A DNA stretch of 64,000 nucleotides, from assembly GCF_003234815.2 (NCBI RefSeq), contig NZ_CP126279.1:558001-622000 (forward strand), in the 5' to 3' direction. Under the pieces are notes generated by a model that saw only the letters and a program-made list of their open reading frames with translations, did no database searches and was not told the DNA's origin. This DNA is from Curtobacterium sp. MCBD17_035. Its GTDB lineage: Bacteria > Actinomycetota > Actinomycetes > Actinomycetales > Microbacteriaceae. Shown one piece after another: positions 25,585 through 33,725 of this stretch (position 1 is its first letter; the number at the start of each line of letters is the position of its first letter). The position numbers were made by a program, and so were the translations under genes.

Positions 25585-25603
25585 TTAGGGTAGCCTCACC
25601 TTC
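25585..25603 (+). promoter_or_regulatory. IdeR/DtxR iron box over a leaderless promoter
   Basis: TTAGGGTAGCCTCACCTTC matches the 19-bp IdeR consensus TTAGGTTAGCCTAACCTAA at most positions. It contains a -10 like TAGCCT (25591-25596) seven bases before the GTG at 25604. Iron-loaded IdeR would therefore cover the -10 and start site. Confidence 0.85.
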
Positions 25604-26617
25604 GTGACTGCCAGCCGTCGGCCCGCGCGCCGCCTCCGTTCCCTCGTCGCCGCCATCGCGACCGCCGTCGTGGCCACCCTCGTCCTCGCTGGGTGCAGCA
25701 GCGGCACCGCCTCGAACAGCGCCTCGCAGACGGCGACGAGCGGCTCCTCCTACCCGGTGTCGGTGCAGACCGCGTTCGGCACGACGACGATCCCGTCCGC
25801 GCCGAAGCGCGTGGTCGCGCTCGGGTGGGGTGACGCCGAGACGGCCCTCGCCCTCGGTGTCCAGCCCGTCGGCGCGAGCGACTGGCTCGCGTTCGGCGGC
25901 GAGGGCGTCGGCCCCTGGCTCAAGGGCGCGTACACCACGTCGCCGAAGATCATCGGCACCCTCGAGCCGAGCTACGAGCAGATCGTCGCGCTCAAGCCCG
26001 ACCTGATCCTCGACACGAAGAGCTCGGGCGACAAGGACCGCTACCAGAAGCTCTCCGCCATCGCCCCGACCGTCGCCATCCCGAAGGGCGGCGCGAACTA
26101 CCTGACGAGTACCGACCAGCAGGTGACCATGATCGCGAAGGCCCTCGGCAAGGTGCAGCAGGGCAAGGACCTGCTCGACCAGGTGGACTCCGCGTTCGCC
26201 AGCGCGCGGAAGGCTCACCCCGAGTTCAAGGGCAAGACGGCCGTCATCGGTGCGTACACATCGAGCGGGTACGGCGCCTACGCCTCGGGCGACTCCCGCG
26301 TCGCGTTCATGAAGCAGCTCGGGTTCACCCAGCCGAAGGCGGTCGACAAGGCCGCGGGCAGCGCGTTCTCGGCGACGCTGTCGAACGAGAACCTCGACCT
26401 GCTCGACGCCGACCTCACCGTGATCCTGCCGATCTACACGACGGCGGCCCAGGCGTCCTCGAGTCCGTTGTTCAAGCAGGTGCCCTCGGTGAAGAAGGGT
26501 CACGTCATCGTCGAGCGCAACGCGGACGTCTCCTCCGCGTTCTCGATCGGGACCGTGCCCGCGATCCTCTGGGCCCTGAAGCGGCTGCCGGACCAGTTCG
26601 CGGCGAAGCTCGGCTGA
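25604..26617 (+). CDS. iron-siderophore-binding lipoprotein (FecB/FhuD type, orphan)
   Basis: Substrate-binding protein of 337 residues. Long signal with lipobox LAGC (Cys about 31), a Ser/Thr linker, then PKRVVALGWGDAETALALGVQPVGAS, EPSYEQIVALKPDLILDTKSSG, and SAIAPTVAIPK, the periplasmic-binding-2 fold of iron-siderophore systems. It ends SIGTVPAILWALKRLPDQFAAKL. Control by IdeR is read from the box that abuts the GTG start. No permease or ATPase gene is nearby, so it must share a transporter encoded elsewhere. Confidence 0.92.
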   Translation: MTASRRPARRLRSLVAAIATAVVATLVLAGCSSGTASNSASQTATSGSSYPVSVQTAFGTTTIPSAPKRVVALGWGDAETALALGVQPVGASDWLAFGGEGVGPWLKGAYTTSPKIIGTLEPSYEQIVALKPDLILDTKSSGDKDRYQKLSAIAPTVAIPKGGANYLTSTDQQVTMIAKALGKVQQGKDLLDQVDSAFASARKAHPEFKGKTAVIGAYTSSGYGAYASGDSRVAFMKQLGFTQPKAVDKAAGSAFSATLSNENLDLLDADLTVILPIYTTAAQASSSPLFKQVPSVKKGHVIVERNADVSSAFSIGTVPAILWALKRLPDQFAAKLG

Positions 26618-26845
26618 CCCGCCCCGGGCCCTCGGCCCCGCCCCGGGCCCTCGGCCTCGCCCCCGCCCTCCTTCGGAGACCGCCTGTTCCCGACACTGTG
26701 CGCGTCGTCCGACAACGGGAACGTCGCTTCATACGTCCGCAGATACTGCGTGCGCATGTGACGACGGAACCACTGTCGGACGACACGAGTTCGGTCGTCT
26801 GTGGACACGACGCCGTCCGAGCAGTGCTCCGCGGCCGGGAGTTGG
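26618..26845. repeat. intergenic region with dispersed repeat and inverted repeats
   Basis: At 26621-26657 a GCCCCGGGCCCTCGGCC unit is duplicated. CCGCCTGTTCCCGACACT (26680-26697) is an exact reverse-complement match to 41953-41970. GTCGTCCGACA near 26704 pairs with TGTCGGACGAC near 26774. No coding sequence was found in these 228 bp. Confidence 0.65.
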
Positions 26846-27367
26846 ATGAGCGACATGACCGATGACAGCGCCTTCCGCCCCGCCGGCTACACCAGCCTGA
26901 CCCCGTTCCTCGTCGTGCACCCCGCGGCCGAGGCGATCGCGTTCTACGTCGATGTATTCGGCGCCGAGGTCGTCTACCGCCTCGACGCTCCCGCCACCCA
27001 GGGCGGCGAACCGTTCGTGGGGCAGGCGGAGCTCGACTTCGGGACCGGGCGACTGCAGCTGTCCGACCCGATGCCGGCGATGGGACTGACCCCGCCGCAG
27101 AAGGGCGGCGACGGCGTCAGCAGCTCGACCGTCCTCTACGTGGCGGACGTCGACACCGTCTACGCCAGGGCGGTCGCAGCAGGGGCCGACGGGCGCGAGG
27201 CCCCGAGTGACTTCGTGTCCGGCGATCGCTTCGCTTCGATCATCGACCCGTTCGGACACCGCTGGGCCCTGCTCAGCCGCCGCCCGGACATCTCCGAGGA
27301 GCAGAGCATCCGCGCCGTCGAGGAGTGGTGGGGGCAGGCCGCCGCACAGCTCGCCGCCGACGCCTGA
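26846..27367 (+). CDS. VOC-family (PhnB/glyoxalase-like) protein
   Basis: Protein of 173 residues with one vicinal-oxygen-chelate unit: SLTPFLVVHPAAEAIAFYVDVFGAEVVYRLD, the beta hairpin AELDFGTGRLQLSDPMP, SSSTVLYVADVDTVYARAVAAGADGR and FASIIDPFGHRWALLSRRPDIS. The D-P-F-G-H-x-W-x-L and following helical tail resemble PhnB/YdcI-like proteins. GGGAG precedes the ATG; an in-frame ATG three codons later is the alternative. Role unknown. Confidence 0.85.
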   Translation: MSDMTDDSAFRPAGYTSLTPFLVVHPAAEAIAFYVDVFGAEVVYRLDAPATQGGEPFVGQAELDFGTGRLQLSDPMPAMGLTPPQKGGDGVSSSTVLYVADVDTVYARAVAAGADGREAPSDFVSGDRFASIIDPFGHRWALLSRRPDISEEQSIRAVEEWWGQAAAQLAADA

Positions 27368-27667
27368 GCACCGGGCTGCTCAGCGCCCGAGCCGTAGCCA
27401 GCGCCCGAGCCGTAACCAGGGCCCGGGCCGTGCCCGAGCCCGAGCCCGAGCCCGCGGTCGAGGCCCGGTGTGGGACGAGGTGCTCGAGGATCCCGCGTCG
27501 CCCCCAGGTCATGCGACGGGTGACGTGACCGGCCACGACCCCCGTGTGCCGCGAGGGATGGCCGATCGCCGCCGCCCGTGGACGTCAGAGTGAACGCCTC
27601 CCGTTCATGACGTCCACCCGACCGCGGTCGCCGCGGTCCGCGGTGGTGGAAGGCCCACGCTGCCCCG
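27368..27667. other. 300-bp intergenic region upstream of the surface-protein operon
   Basis: No gene found. From about 27384 to 27465 there is low-complexity sequence, with a (CCCGAG)n run near 27436-27456. At 27578-27617 there is a strong hairpin: GTGGACGTCA, 3 bases, TGAACG, then a short loop, CGTTCA and TGACGTCCAC. It lies 50 bp before the surface-protein ATG and may be a terminator, an operator or part of the leader. Confidence 0.55.
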
Positions 27668-30600
27668 ATGCACACGCAACACCACAGGAACCGCCCCGGC
27701 GGCGCACCCATCCGGAGGCGGATCGCGGCTCTCGCAGCCGCCGTCCTCACCGCGAGCACCGCTCTCGCCACCGGCGTCCTCGCGCCCGTCGCCGACGCCC
27801 GCACCGTCTCGGATTCGCCCACGGGCTGCGGGTACGGCAGTGGAGGGACTGAAGCGTCCAATCTGTGCTGGTTGGACATGTCCTCGTACGACGAGGGTCA
27901 GGCGCGCTCCGCGACCGGCCAGACGATGAGCGCCCGGCTCCCCGGCGGTTACGTCCTGCGATACACCATCAGGACCGCGACGCCGAGCGGGTACCGTGCC
28001 GGCACCACGCGTGCTGCGAGCACACCGACGTACAAACAGGCGTACATCGGGACGCAGATCTACCGGGGCATCCCAGGTCGACCGGCACTCGGGTTCGACG
28101 ACGCGCGGAACGTCGGGGCGCGCTTCGCATTGAGCGACATCCACGTCGAGGACGCGTCGGGGACGCCGGTCACAGGATGGGGCATGGTCGCCGCCGATGC
28201 GGAGACCTCGGAAACCCACGAACGGATCGACTTCGCGTCGGACGTTCCGCTCGGTCGCCTCGACGTCCCGGATCCGGCGCGACCCGCATGCAGCGGGGGC
28301 GTGACCGGGATCGGATCGACCGCGGTCCGGTGCGAGGGGGGCAGAGGACCGTTCGGCGCGCTCGTGCTCCAGGCGAACGAACCGACGTCGATCGAGGCCG
28401 TCCTGAGCGAGACCAACCGCAGCGGCGCGGAGGCTGTCGCGTTCGCGTTCGTCACGTCGAGGTTGACTCTGCGGAAGGCGGTCGACGGCCGCTCGAGTCC
28501 GTCCGACTCGTTCGACACGGCGATCACGTCACCGCAGGGGACCATCCTGGCATCCGCGACGACCGGGGGTGCCGACACCTCGACGACGGGGTCGACCACG
28601 GTCCTCCCGGACAGCCGTGGAGGCGCGTTCACGCTCTCCGAGACCGCCACCACGGGCACGGGCACCGACCTGTCCGGGTACGCGCAGCAGTGGACCTGCA
28701 CCAACGCGAATCCCGGGAGCCCGACGCGGTTGCCGTCGGGCGGCGGCACCGTCCAACGCGTGACCCCGGCGGCCGGTGACGACATCACGTGCACGGTCAC
28801 CAACAGCGCCCGGAGCTACACGGTGACCAAGTCCGCCTCAGCGACGGTCGCACAGCCGGGGGACCGCGTGTCGTACACGATCACGGTGGCCAACACGGGG
28901 AACGTCGACTACACGTCGGAGGACCCCGCGTCGTTCACGGACGACCTGACGGGTGTCCTCGACGACGCCAGATACCGCGACGACGCGTCCGGTGGTGCGG
29001 TCGTCACCGGGAAGACCCTCTCCTGGTCGGGCGCGCTCGCGGCCGGTGCGACCCGCACGATCACGTACTCGGTCACGGTGGACGATCCCGACCAGGGTGA
29101 TCACCGACTCCGCAACGTGGTCGCCCCGTCGTCCCCGGGCGGGACCTGCGGAGCGGCCGGGTGCGCCACGACGACGCCGGTCCGGTCGTACGTCCTGACG
29201 AAGACGGCGGACCGTTCCGACGTCGTCGCGGGATCGACCGTCCGCTACACCATCACGGTCGAGAACACGGGCGCGGCCCCGTACACGGACGCGCATCCGG
29301 CGTCGTTCGAGGACGACCTCGCCCAGGTCCTCGACGACGCCGCGTACGGCCGGGACGCGACGGCGTCCGGCGGTGCCGTGGCGTACGACGAGCCCGGGCT
29401 GCGGTGGTCGGGGCCGTTGGCGGTGGGGGCGAAGGTCACCGTGACGTACTCCGTCCTCGTCGGTGATCCGGGTGGTGGCGGTGACGGCCGGCTCGACAAC
29501 ACCGTCGTCGGCACTGCTCCGGGCGCCAACTGCACGACCACACACCCGGACCCGGGCTGCACGGCCCACGCCCGCGCCGCCGCCTACACCGTCGAGAAGC
29601 GAGCGTCTGCGTCGGTCGCCGACCCGGGCGACGTCGTGACCTACACCGTTCGGGTGTCGAACACCGGCAAGGTCGACTACACGGCTGGGAACCCGGCCTC
29701 GTTCACCGACGACCTCTCCGGCGTGTTCGACGACGCCGACCACCAGGGCGACACTCCGGACGGCGCGACGATCTCCGGGAACACCCTCTCCTGGTCGGGG
29801 GCCCTGGCCGTGGGGCGGACGAAGACCATCACCTACTCGGTGGCCGTCCACGACCCGGACACGGGCGATCACGAGCTCGTGAACTCCGTCCGACCGACGG
29901 CCGCAGGGGGCTCCTGTGGGACGGCAGGGTGCGCCACGACCACGAAGGTGCGCTCCCTGGCGGTGAGCAAGACCGCCGACGTCGACGTCGTCACGCCCGG
30001 GGGGACGGTCACCTACACCGTGACGATGCGGAACACCGGTACCGCGGACTACACCGCGGCACACCCGGCGACGTTCGTCGACGACCTGTCGGGGGTGCTC
30101 GACGACGCGACCGTCGACACCCTCCCGGACGACGTCACCTACCGCGAGCCGGAGTTGACGTGGAGCGGCCCGCTCGCCGCCGGCGCCTCCGAGGCGTTCA
30201 CCTACTCCGTCACCGTCGGTGACCGTGCCGCGAGTGACGCCGACGACGTCCTGACCAACACCGTCGTCGCGCCCCACAGCAACTGCCGCTCCGACCTGCA
30301 GGACCCGACGTGCGTCGTGCGGGTCCCGGTCCGCTCGTACTCCGTGCAGAAGACGGCCGACACCGACCACGCGGATCCGGGGGACGTCGTCACCTACACC
30401 GTCACGGTGGAGAACACCGGGGCCGTCGCGTTCACGGACGAGGACCCGGCGTCCTTCGAGGACGACTTGTCGGCGGTCCTCGACGACGCGACCTACGACC
30501 GGGACGCTGACCACGGCGCGACGGTGTCGGACGCCACCCTCGCCTGGTCCGGGGCGCTCGGGGTGGGCGAGACGACGAGGGTCTCGTACTCGGTGACCGT

Positions 30601-30904
30601 CGACGATCCCGACACCGGCGACCGTTCGCTCGTGAACGTCGTCACCCCGAGTGCTCCGGGCGGTGCCTGTGTGACCGACGCAGGATGCACGACGACCACG
30701 GTGGTCACGCCTCCCGAGCCCGAGCCCGAGCCCGGCGCGGAGGTCGCGCCGGACGAACCGGTGACCGGCGCGGCGGTGCACACCGGGGGCACGGTCGCCG
30801 AGCCCGGGGCGGGCGCGCGCTGGTGGACGGTGCTCCTCGGTGCCGGAGGCACAGCGCTCGCCGGTGTGGTGCTGTTCACGGTCCTCCGGCGTCGCCAGCG
30901 GTGA
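27668..30904 (+). CDS. large repeat-containing surface protein with atypical sorting signal
   Basis: Protein of 1078 residues. Signal peptide to about residue 45 (cleavage near VADA). Residues 46-380 form a DUF11/SpaA-like head (WLDMSSYDEGQARSATGQTM, TLRKAVDGRSS, FTLSETATTGTGTDLSGY). Five DUF11-type beta domains start near residues 382, 506, 638, 762 and 889, each 124-132 long, with Y-T-V-x-K-x-A, P-G-D-x-V-x-Y-T-I-T-V-x-N-T-G, F-x-D-D-L-x-x-V-x-D-D-A, L-x-W-S-G-x-L, and paired cysteines. A P-E-P-E-P-E-P linker follows, then AAVHTGG, a membrane span and LRRRQR. The sorting-type motif is not LPXTG or LAXTG. Its stop overlaps the sortase start (GTGA), so that sortase is the likely partner. Confidence 0.85.
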   Translation: MHTQHHRNRPGGAPIRRRIAALAAAVLTASTALATGVLAPVADARTVSDSPTGCGYGSGGTEASNLCWLDMSSYDEGQARSATGQTMSARLPGGYVLRYTIRTATPSGYRAGTTRAASTPTYKQAYIGTQIYRGIPGRPALGFDDARNVGARFALSDIHVEDASGTPVTGWGMVAADAETSETHERIDFASDVPLGRLDVPDPARPACSGGVTGIGSTAVRCEGGRGPFGALVLQANEPTSIEAVLSETNRSGAEAVAFAFVTSRLTLRKAVDGRSSPSDSFDTAITSPQGTILASATTGGADTSTTGSTTVLPDSRGGAFTLSETATTGTGTDLSGYAQQWTCTNANPGSPTRLPSGGGTVQRVTPAAGDDITCTVTNSARSYTVTKSASATVAQPGDRVSYTITVANTGNVDYTSEDPASFTDDLTGVLDDARYRDDASGGAVVTGKTLSWSGALAAGATRTITYSVTVDDPDQGDHRLRNVVAPSSPGGTCGAAGCATTTPVRSYVLTKTADRSDVVAGSTVRYTITVENTGAAPYTDAHPASFEDDLAQVLDDAAYGRDATASGGAVAYDEPGLRWSGPLAVGAKVTVTYSVLVGDPGGGGDGRLDNTVVGTAPGANCTTTHPDPGCTAHARAAAYTVEKRASASVADPGDVVTYTVRVSNTGKVDYTAGNPASFTDDLSGVFDDADHQGDTPDGATISGNTLSWSGALAVGRTKTITYSVAVHDPDTGDHELVNSVRPTAAGGSCGTAGCATTTKVRSLAVSKTADVDVVTPGGTVTYTVTMRNTGTADYTAAHPATFVDDLSGVLDDATVDTLPDDVTYREPELTWSGPLAAGASEAFTYSVTVGDRAASDADDVLTNTVVAPHSNCRSDLQDPTCVVRVPVRSYSVQKTADTDHADPGDVVTYTVTVENTGAVAFTDEDPASFEDDLSAVLDDATYDRDADHGATVSDATLAWSGALGVGETTRVSYSVTVDDPDTGDRSLVNVVTPSAPGGACVTDAGCTTTTVVTPPEPEPEPGAEVAPDEPVTGAAVHTGGTVAEPGAGARWWTVLLGAGGTALAGVVLFTVLRRRQR

Positions 30905-31614
30905 CCGATCCGCAGGCGGATCCCGCGCGACGGGGACGTCGGACGGGCCGGCGCCGGCCGCGGGTGCTCCTCGCGGCCGGCGCCCTCGCCGTGCTCATGA
31001 TCGTCGGTGGCGTGGGCGGGTACTTCCTGGACGCCGGACCCTCAGCGGCCGGAACGGCGGTGGACATGCGCGGCAACGCCGTTCAGCTCGACCCGGAGGG
31101 TCCGATCGCGACCCGGCCCGCGACCGGGGCCGGAGCCACGACCGGGGCCGGAACCGCGGCCGGGCAGGAGGAACGGGCCGGCTCCCGGTTCATCGTCAGG
31201 TCCCTCGATCTCGACGTGCCCCTCGCTCGGCTCGCCGCCGTCGGCGGGGTCATCACCCCGCCCGGGTTCACGTCCGCCTACGTCGTGGACGGTCTCGGGG
31301 CGTCTCTCGCCGAGGGGGACCGCGGCACGGTCTTCGTGGTCATGCACTCCCTCCGCAACGGCGGCCTCGCGCCGGGGAACTTCTTGATCGACGTCGCTCG
31401 GCGGCGTGCTTCGGTGGCACCCGGAACGGTCATCAGCGTCGGCGGTGTCGAGTACCGCGTCAGCACGGCGCGCGTCGTGCCGAAGGGTCGGCTCGCGTCG
31501 ACGTCGTCGATCTGGAGGGACGTGCCGGGCCGACTCGTCGTGATCACGTGCCTCCAGCGACCGGACGGCCGCCGCTCCGTCGACAACGTGGTGATCGAGG
31601 CGACCCGGGAGTGA
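30901..31614 (+). CDS. sortase dedicated to the upstream surface protein
   Basis: Membrane-anchored transpeptidase of 237 residues. N-terminal span VLLAAGALAVLMIVGGVGGYFL, a Gly/Ala/Thr linker (residues 65-85), then the sortase beta barrel beginning SRFIVRSLDLDVPLARL. Catalytic triad candidates: His149 in VFVVMHSLRNGG, Cys217 in VVITCLQRPD (usual T-L-x-T-C), and Arg225 in DGRRSVD. The M-H-S and I-T-C contexts are atypical, so I do not assign a class (E/F-like). The GTG start overlaps the preceding stop. A neighbouring single substrate suggests a specialised enzyme. Confidence 0.85.
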   Translation: MTDPQADPARRGRRTGRRRPRVLLAAGALAVLMIVGGVGGYFLDAGPSAAGTAVDMRGNAVQLDPEGPIATRPATGAGATTGAGTAAGQEERAGSRFIVRSLDLDVPLARLAAVGGVITPPGFTSAYVVDGLGASLAEGDRGTVFVVMHSLRNGGLAPGNFLIDVARRRASVAPGTVISVGGVEYRVSTARVVPKGRLASTSSIWRDVPGRLVVITCLQRPDGRRSVDNVVIEATRE

Positions 31615-31651
31615 GCGGGGCCCGCCACGCGGTGCGGCCGGGAGGCGCGGC

Positions 31652-32056
31652 TCAGGACGCGAAGAACGACCCGATGAACGCGAACGCGAGCGCGATCAGC
31701 GGGAACGACCCCTGCACCAGCGCGGAGTTGCGGTAGCGGCGACCGGTGGCCCCGAGGATCACCGATGCGCCGACCATGCACGCGCACGCGAAGACGACGA
31801 GAGCCCACCCGGTCGCGCTGCTGCCCGTGACGACGAGGACGACCCCGAGCACCGCCCCGATCGCCAGGAAGAGGTTGTAGAAGCCCTGGTTGAACGCCAG
31901 TGTCCGGGTCGATCGCGCCTCGGCCTCGTCCGTGATGCCGAACACCTGACGCGTGCGCGGGCTCGTCCAGGCGACGGATTCGAGGAAGAAGATGTAGACG
32001 TGCACCAGTCCGGCGAGGACGGCGAACACACACGAGATCCCGAGCACGATCGACAT
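31652..32056 (-). CDS. DUF1304 membrane protein
   Basis: Protein of 134 residues with four membrane spans. VHVYIFFLESVAWTSPRTRQVFGI and ARSTRTLAFNQGFYNLFLAIGAVLG are the DUF1304 signatures (E-S, W, N-Q-G-x-Y-N). Function unknown. GACAAT ends seven bases before this ATG (leaderless); an ATG three codons earlier is less likely. Confidence 0.88.
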   Translation of the reverse strand: MSIVLGISCVFAVLAGLVHVYIFFLESVAWTSPRTRQVFGITDEAEARSTRTLAFNQGFYNLFLAIGAVLGVVLVVTGSSATGWALVVFACACMVGASVILGATGRRYRNSALVQGSFPLIALAFAFIGSFFAS

Positions 32057-32153
32057 GGGAACCATTGTCCCAGGAGCGGGGAGATGCCCGGACCACGCCC
32101 GGGAGTGGTGTGGACGGCAGTGGTGTCAGCGGGGTGTGTGGGGGAACCCCCGA

Positions 32154-32441
32154 TCAGAGTGCGCGGAACGTCCGCCGCTCCCGGCCCTCCAGATGGGGGA
32201 TCGCTCCCAGCGTGCCGTACTCCGAGAAGTGGGGCGAGTCGATGTGTGCCTGGAACGCGTCGTCGTCGACGTACTTCTCGAAGATCCGGAACACGCGCGG
32301 CTCGGCGTCGTCGACGTAGACCTCGTACACGAGGTTGCCCGGCTCCGCGTGCGTGGCCTCCACGAGGCTCTGCAGGGACTCGGCGACCGTCCCCTCGTGT
32401 CCCTCGATCGCGATCCACGTGGCGCTGACGATCGTTGCCAT
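32154..32441 (-). CDS. putative quinol monooxygenase (ABM domain)
   Basis: Protein of 95 residues with the antibiotic-biosynthesis-monooxygenase ferredoxin-like fold: IVSATWIAIEGHEGTVAESLQSLVEATHAEPGNLVYEVYVD, then RVFRIFEKYVDDDAFQAHIDSPHFSEY. These match YgiN-type cofactor-free quinol oxygenases, where the two-subunit dimer oxidises quinols. Function is by family only. Confidence 0.85.
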   Translation of the reverse strand: MATIVSATWIAIEGHEGTVAESLQSLVEATHAEPGNLVYEVYVDDAEPRVFRIFEKYVDDDAFQAHIDSPHFSEYGTLGAIPHLEGRERRTFRAL

Positions 32442-32628
32442 CCTCGACTCCGTTCCCGTGCCTCCCGGCCCGCGCCGGTCCCGGCCGACGCCGGGCGCTG
32501 CCGAGCCTAGGCGGGCAGGAGGGCCGTGTCCGGCATCCTCCCCTCCACAGCGCCGACCGCACCGCCGTCGTCCCCAGGGTCAGCCGGGAGGCCCCGGCGC
32601 GCCCGCCCTGGCGCGTAGCGTCACCGAC

Positions 32629-33300
32629 ATGGACCGCCCCGTGATCGTGCTCGACGTCAACGAGACCCTCTCCGACCTGTCGGCGCTCACCCCGGCCTTC
32701 GAGGCCGAGGGGGCTGCCGGTGCCCTCGCGCAGACCTGGTTCGCCGCCACCCTGCGCGACGGCTTCGCCCTGACGATGGTGGGCGAGTCCCGTTCGTTCG
32801 CCGAGGTCGGACGCCCCGTGCTGCTCGGGCTCCTGGCACACGTCGAGGGTCTGCTCGACGAGCCGGCGGATGCGGCTCACGCGATCCTCGGAGCGTTCGC
32901 CGAGCTCCCGCCGCACGACGACGTCGCAGCGGGGATCACCGCGCTCGCTGCAGCGGGGCACCGGATCGTGACGCTGTCGAACGGGGCGGGAGCCAACGCA
33001 CGGGCACTGGTCGAGCGTGCCGGGGTCGGGGACCTGGTCGAGCGGCACCTCGGCGTCGAGGACACGGGCGTCATGAAGCCCCACCCGGACGCCTACCGGC
33101 GGGGGCTCGCGTCGCTCGGGGTCGAACCGGGCGATGCCATGCTCGCCGCGGTGCACCCCTGGGACCTGCACGGTGCTCGGCGGGCCGGGCTCCGGACGGC
33201 GTTCGTCGACCGCACCGGAGCGCCCTGGCCGGCGGTGTTCGAGCGCGCCGAGTTCGCCGTGCCGTCCCTCGTCGAGCTCGCAGGCGTGATCCACATGTGA
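32629..33300 (+). CDS. haloacid-dehalogenase-type II HAD hydrolase
   Basis: Protein of 223 residues. Nucleophile motif VIVLDVNETLSDLSAL (Asp10, but the +2 residue is Asn, as in haloacid dehalogenases rather than phosphatases), motif II TLSNGAG, Lys in DTGVMKPHPDAYRRGL, and motif IV near MLAAVHPWDLHGARRAG. The cap domain lies between. The V-x-E-T-L start and N-G fit L-2-haloacid dehalogenase-like proteins; many act on other substrates. TAGCGT seven bases before the ATG suggests a leaderless mRNA. Confidence 0.88.
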   Translation: MDRPVIVLDVNETLSDLSALTPAFEAEGAAGALAQTWFAATLRDGFALTMVGESRSFAEVGRPVLLGLLAHVEGLLDEPADAAHAILGAFAELPPHDDVAAGITALAAAGHRIVTLSNGAGANARALVERAGVGDLVERHLGVEDTGVMKPHPDAYRRGLASLGVEPGDAMLAAVHPWDLHGARRAGLRTAFVDRTGAPWPAVFERAEFAVPSLVELAGVIHM

Positions 33301-33362
33301 GTGCTCTCCACAGCCGCTGTCACACAGCGACCCGTGGTGGTGGCCGCCGTTAGGCTCGTCGC

Positions 33363-33725
33363 ATGACCGCCGCCGATCAGCCCTCCGGGACCACCACCGA
33401 CACCCGAGGAACCCGCTCGGCCTCACCGTACGAGCGCTCCGCGGTCGACGAGCTCGCGGCGATCCGGCAGAGCATCGACAACATCGACGCGGCCGTCGTG
33501 CACATGCTCGCGGAGCGGTTCAAGTACACGCAGCGGGTGGGGTACCTGAAGGCCGCGGCCGGTATGCCGCCGGCGGACCCGGAGCGCGAGCAGGTCCAGG
33601 TCGCGCGGCTGCGGTCGCTCGCGGCGGAGTCGCACCTCGACCCCGCCTTCGCCGAGAAGTTCCTCAACTTCATCATCGCCGAGGTGATCCACCACCACGA
33701 GCGCATCGCGGTGGGCGACGAGTGA
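33363..33725 (+). CDS. chorismate mutase (AroQ type)
   Basis: Rearranges chorismate to prephenate for Phe/Tyr. The 120-residue protein has an N-terminal tail of about 30 residues, then AAIRQSIDNIDAAVVHMLAERFKYTQRVGYLKA, EREQVQVARLRSLAAESHLDPAFAEKFLNFIIAEVIHHHERI. This is the all-helical AroQ fold with Arg, Lys and Gln/Glu active-site residues. TAGGCT six bases before the ATG suggests a leaderless mRNA. It overlaps the lactonase gene by four bases. Confidence 0.93.
   Translation: MTAADQPSGTTTDTRGTRSASPYERSAVDELAAIRQSIDNIDAAVVHMLAERFKYTQRVGYLKAAAGMPPADPEREQVQVARLRSLAAESHLDPAFAEKFLNFIIAEVIHHHERIAVGDE

Noticed and set aside
28838-30781. 647-codon leftward open frame opposite the repeat surface protein
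   Set aside because: It mirrors the repeated DNA of the sense gene; no known motif.
32000-32510. Rightward open frames over the DUF1304 and ABM genes
   Set aside because: Both leftward genes have family motifs; the rightward frames do not.
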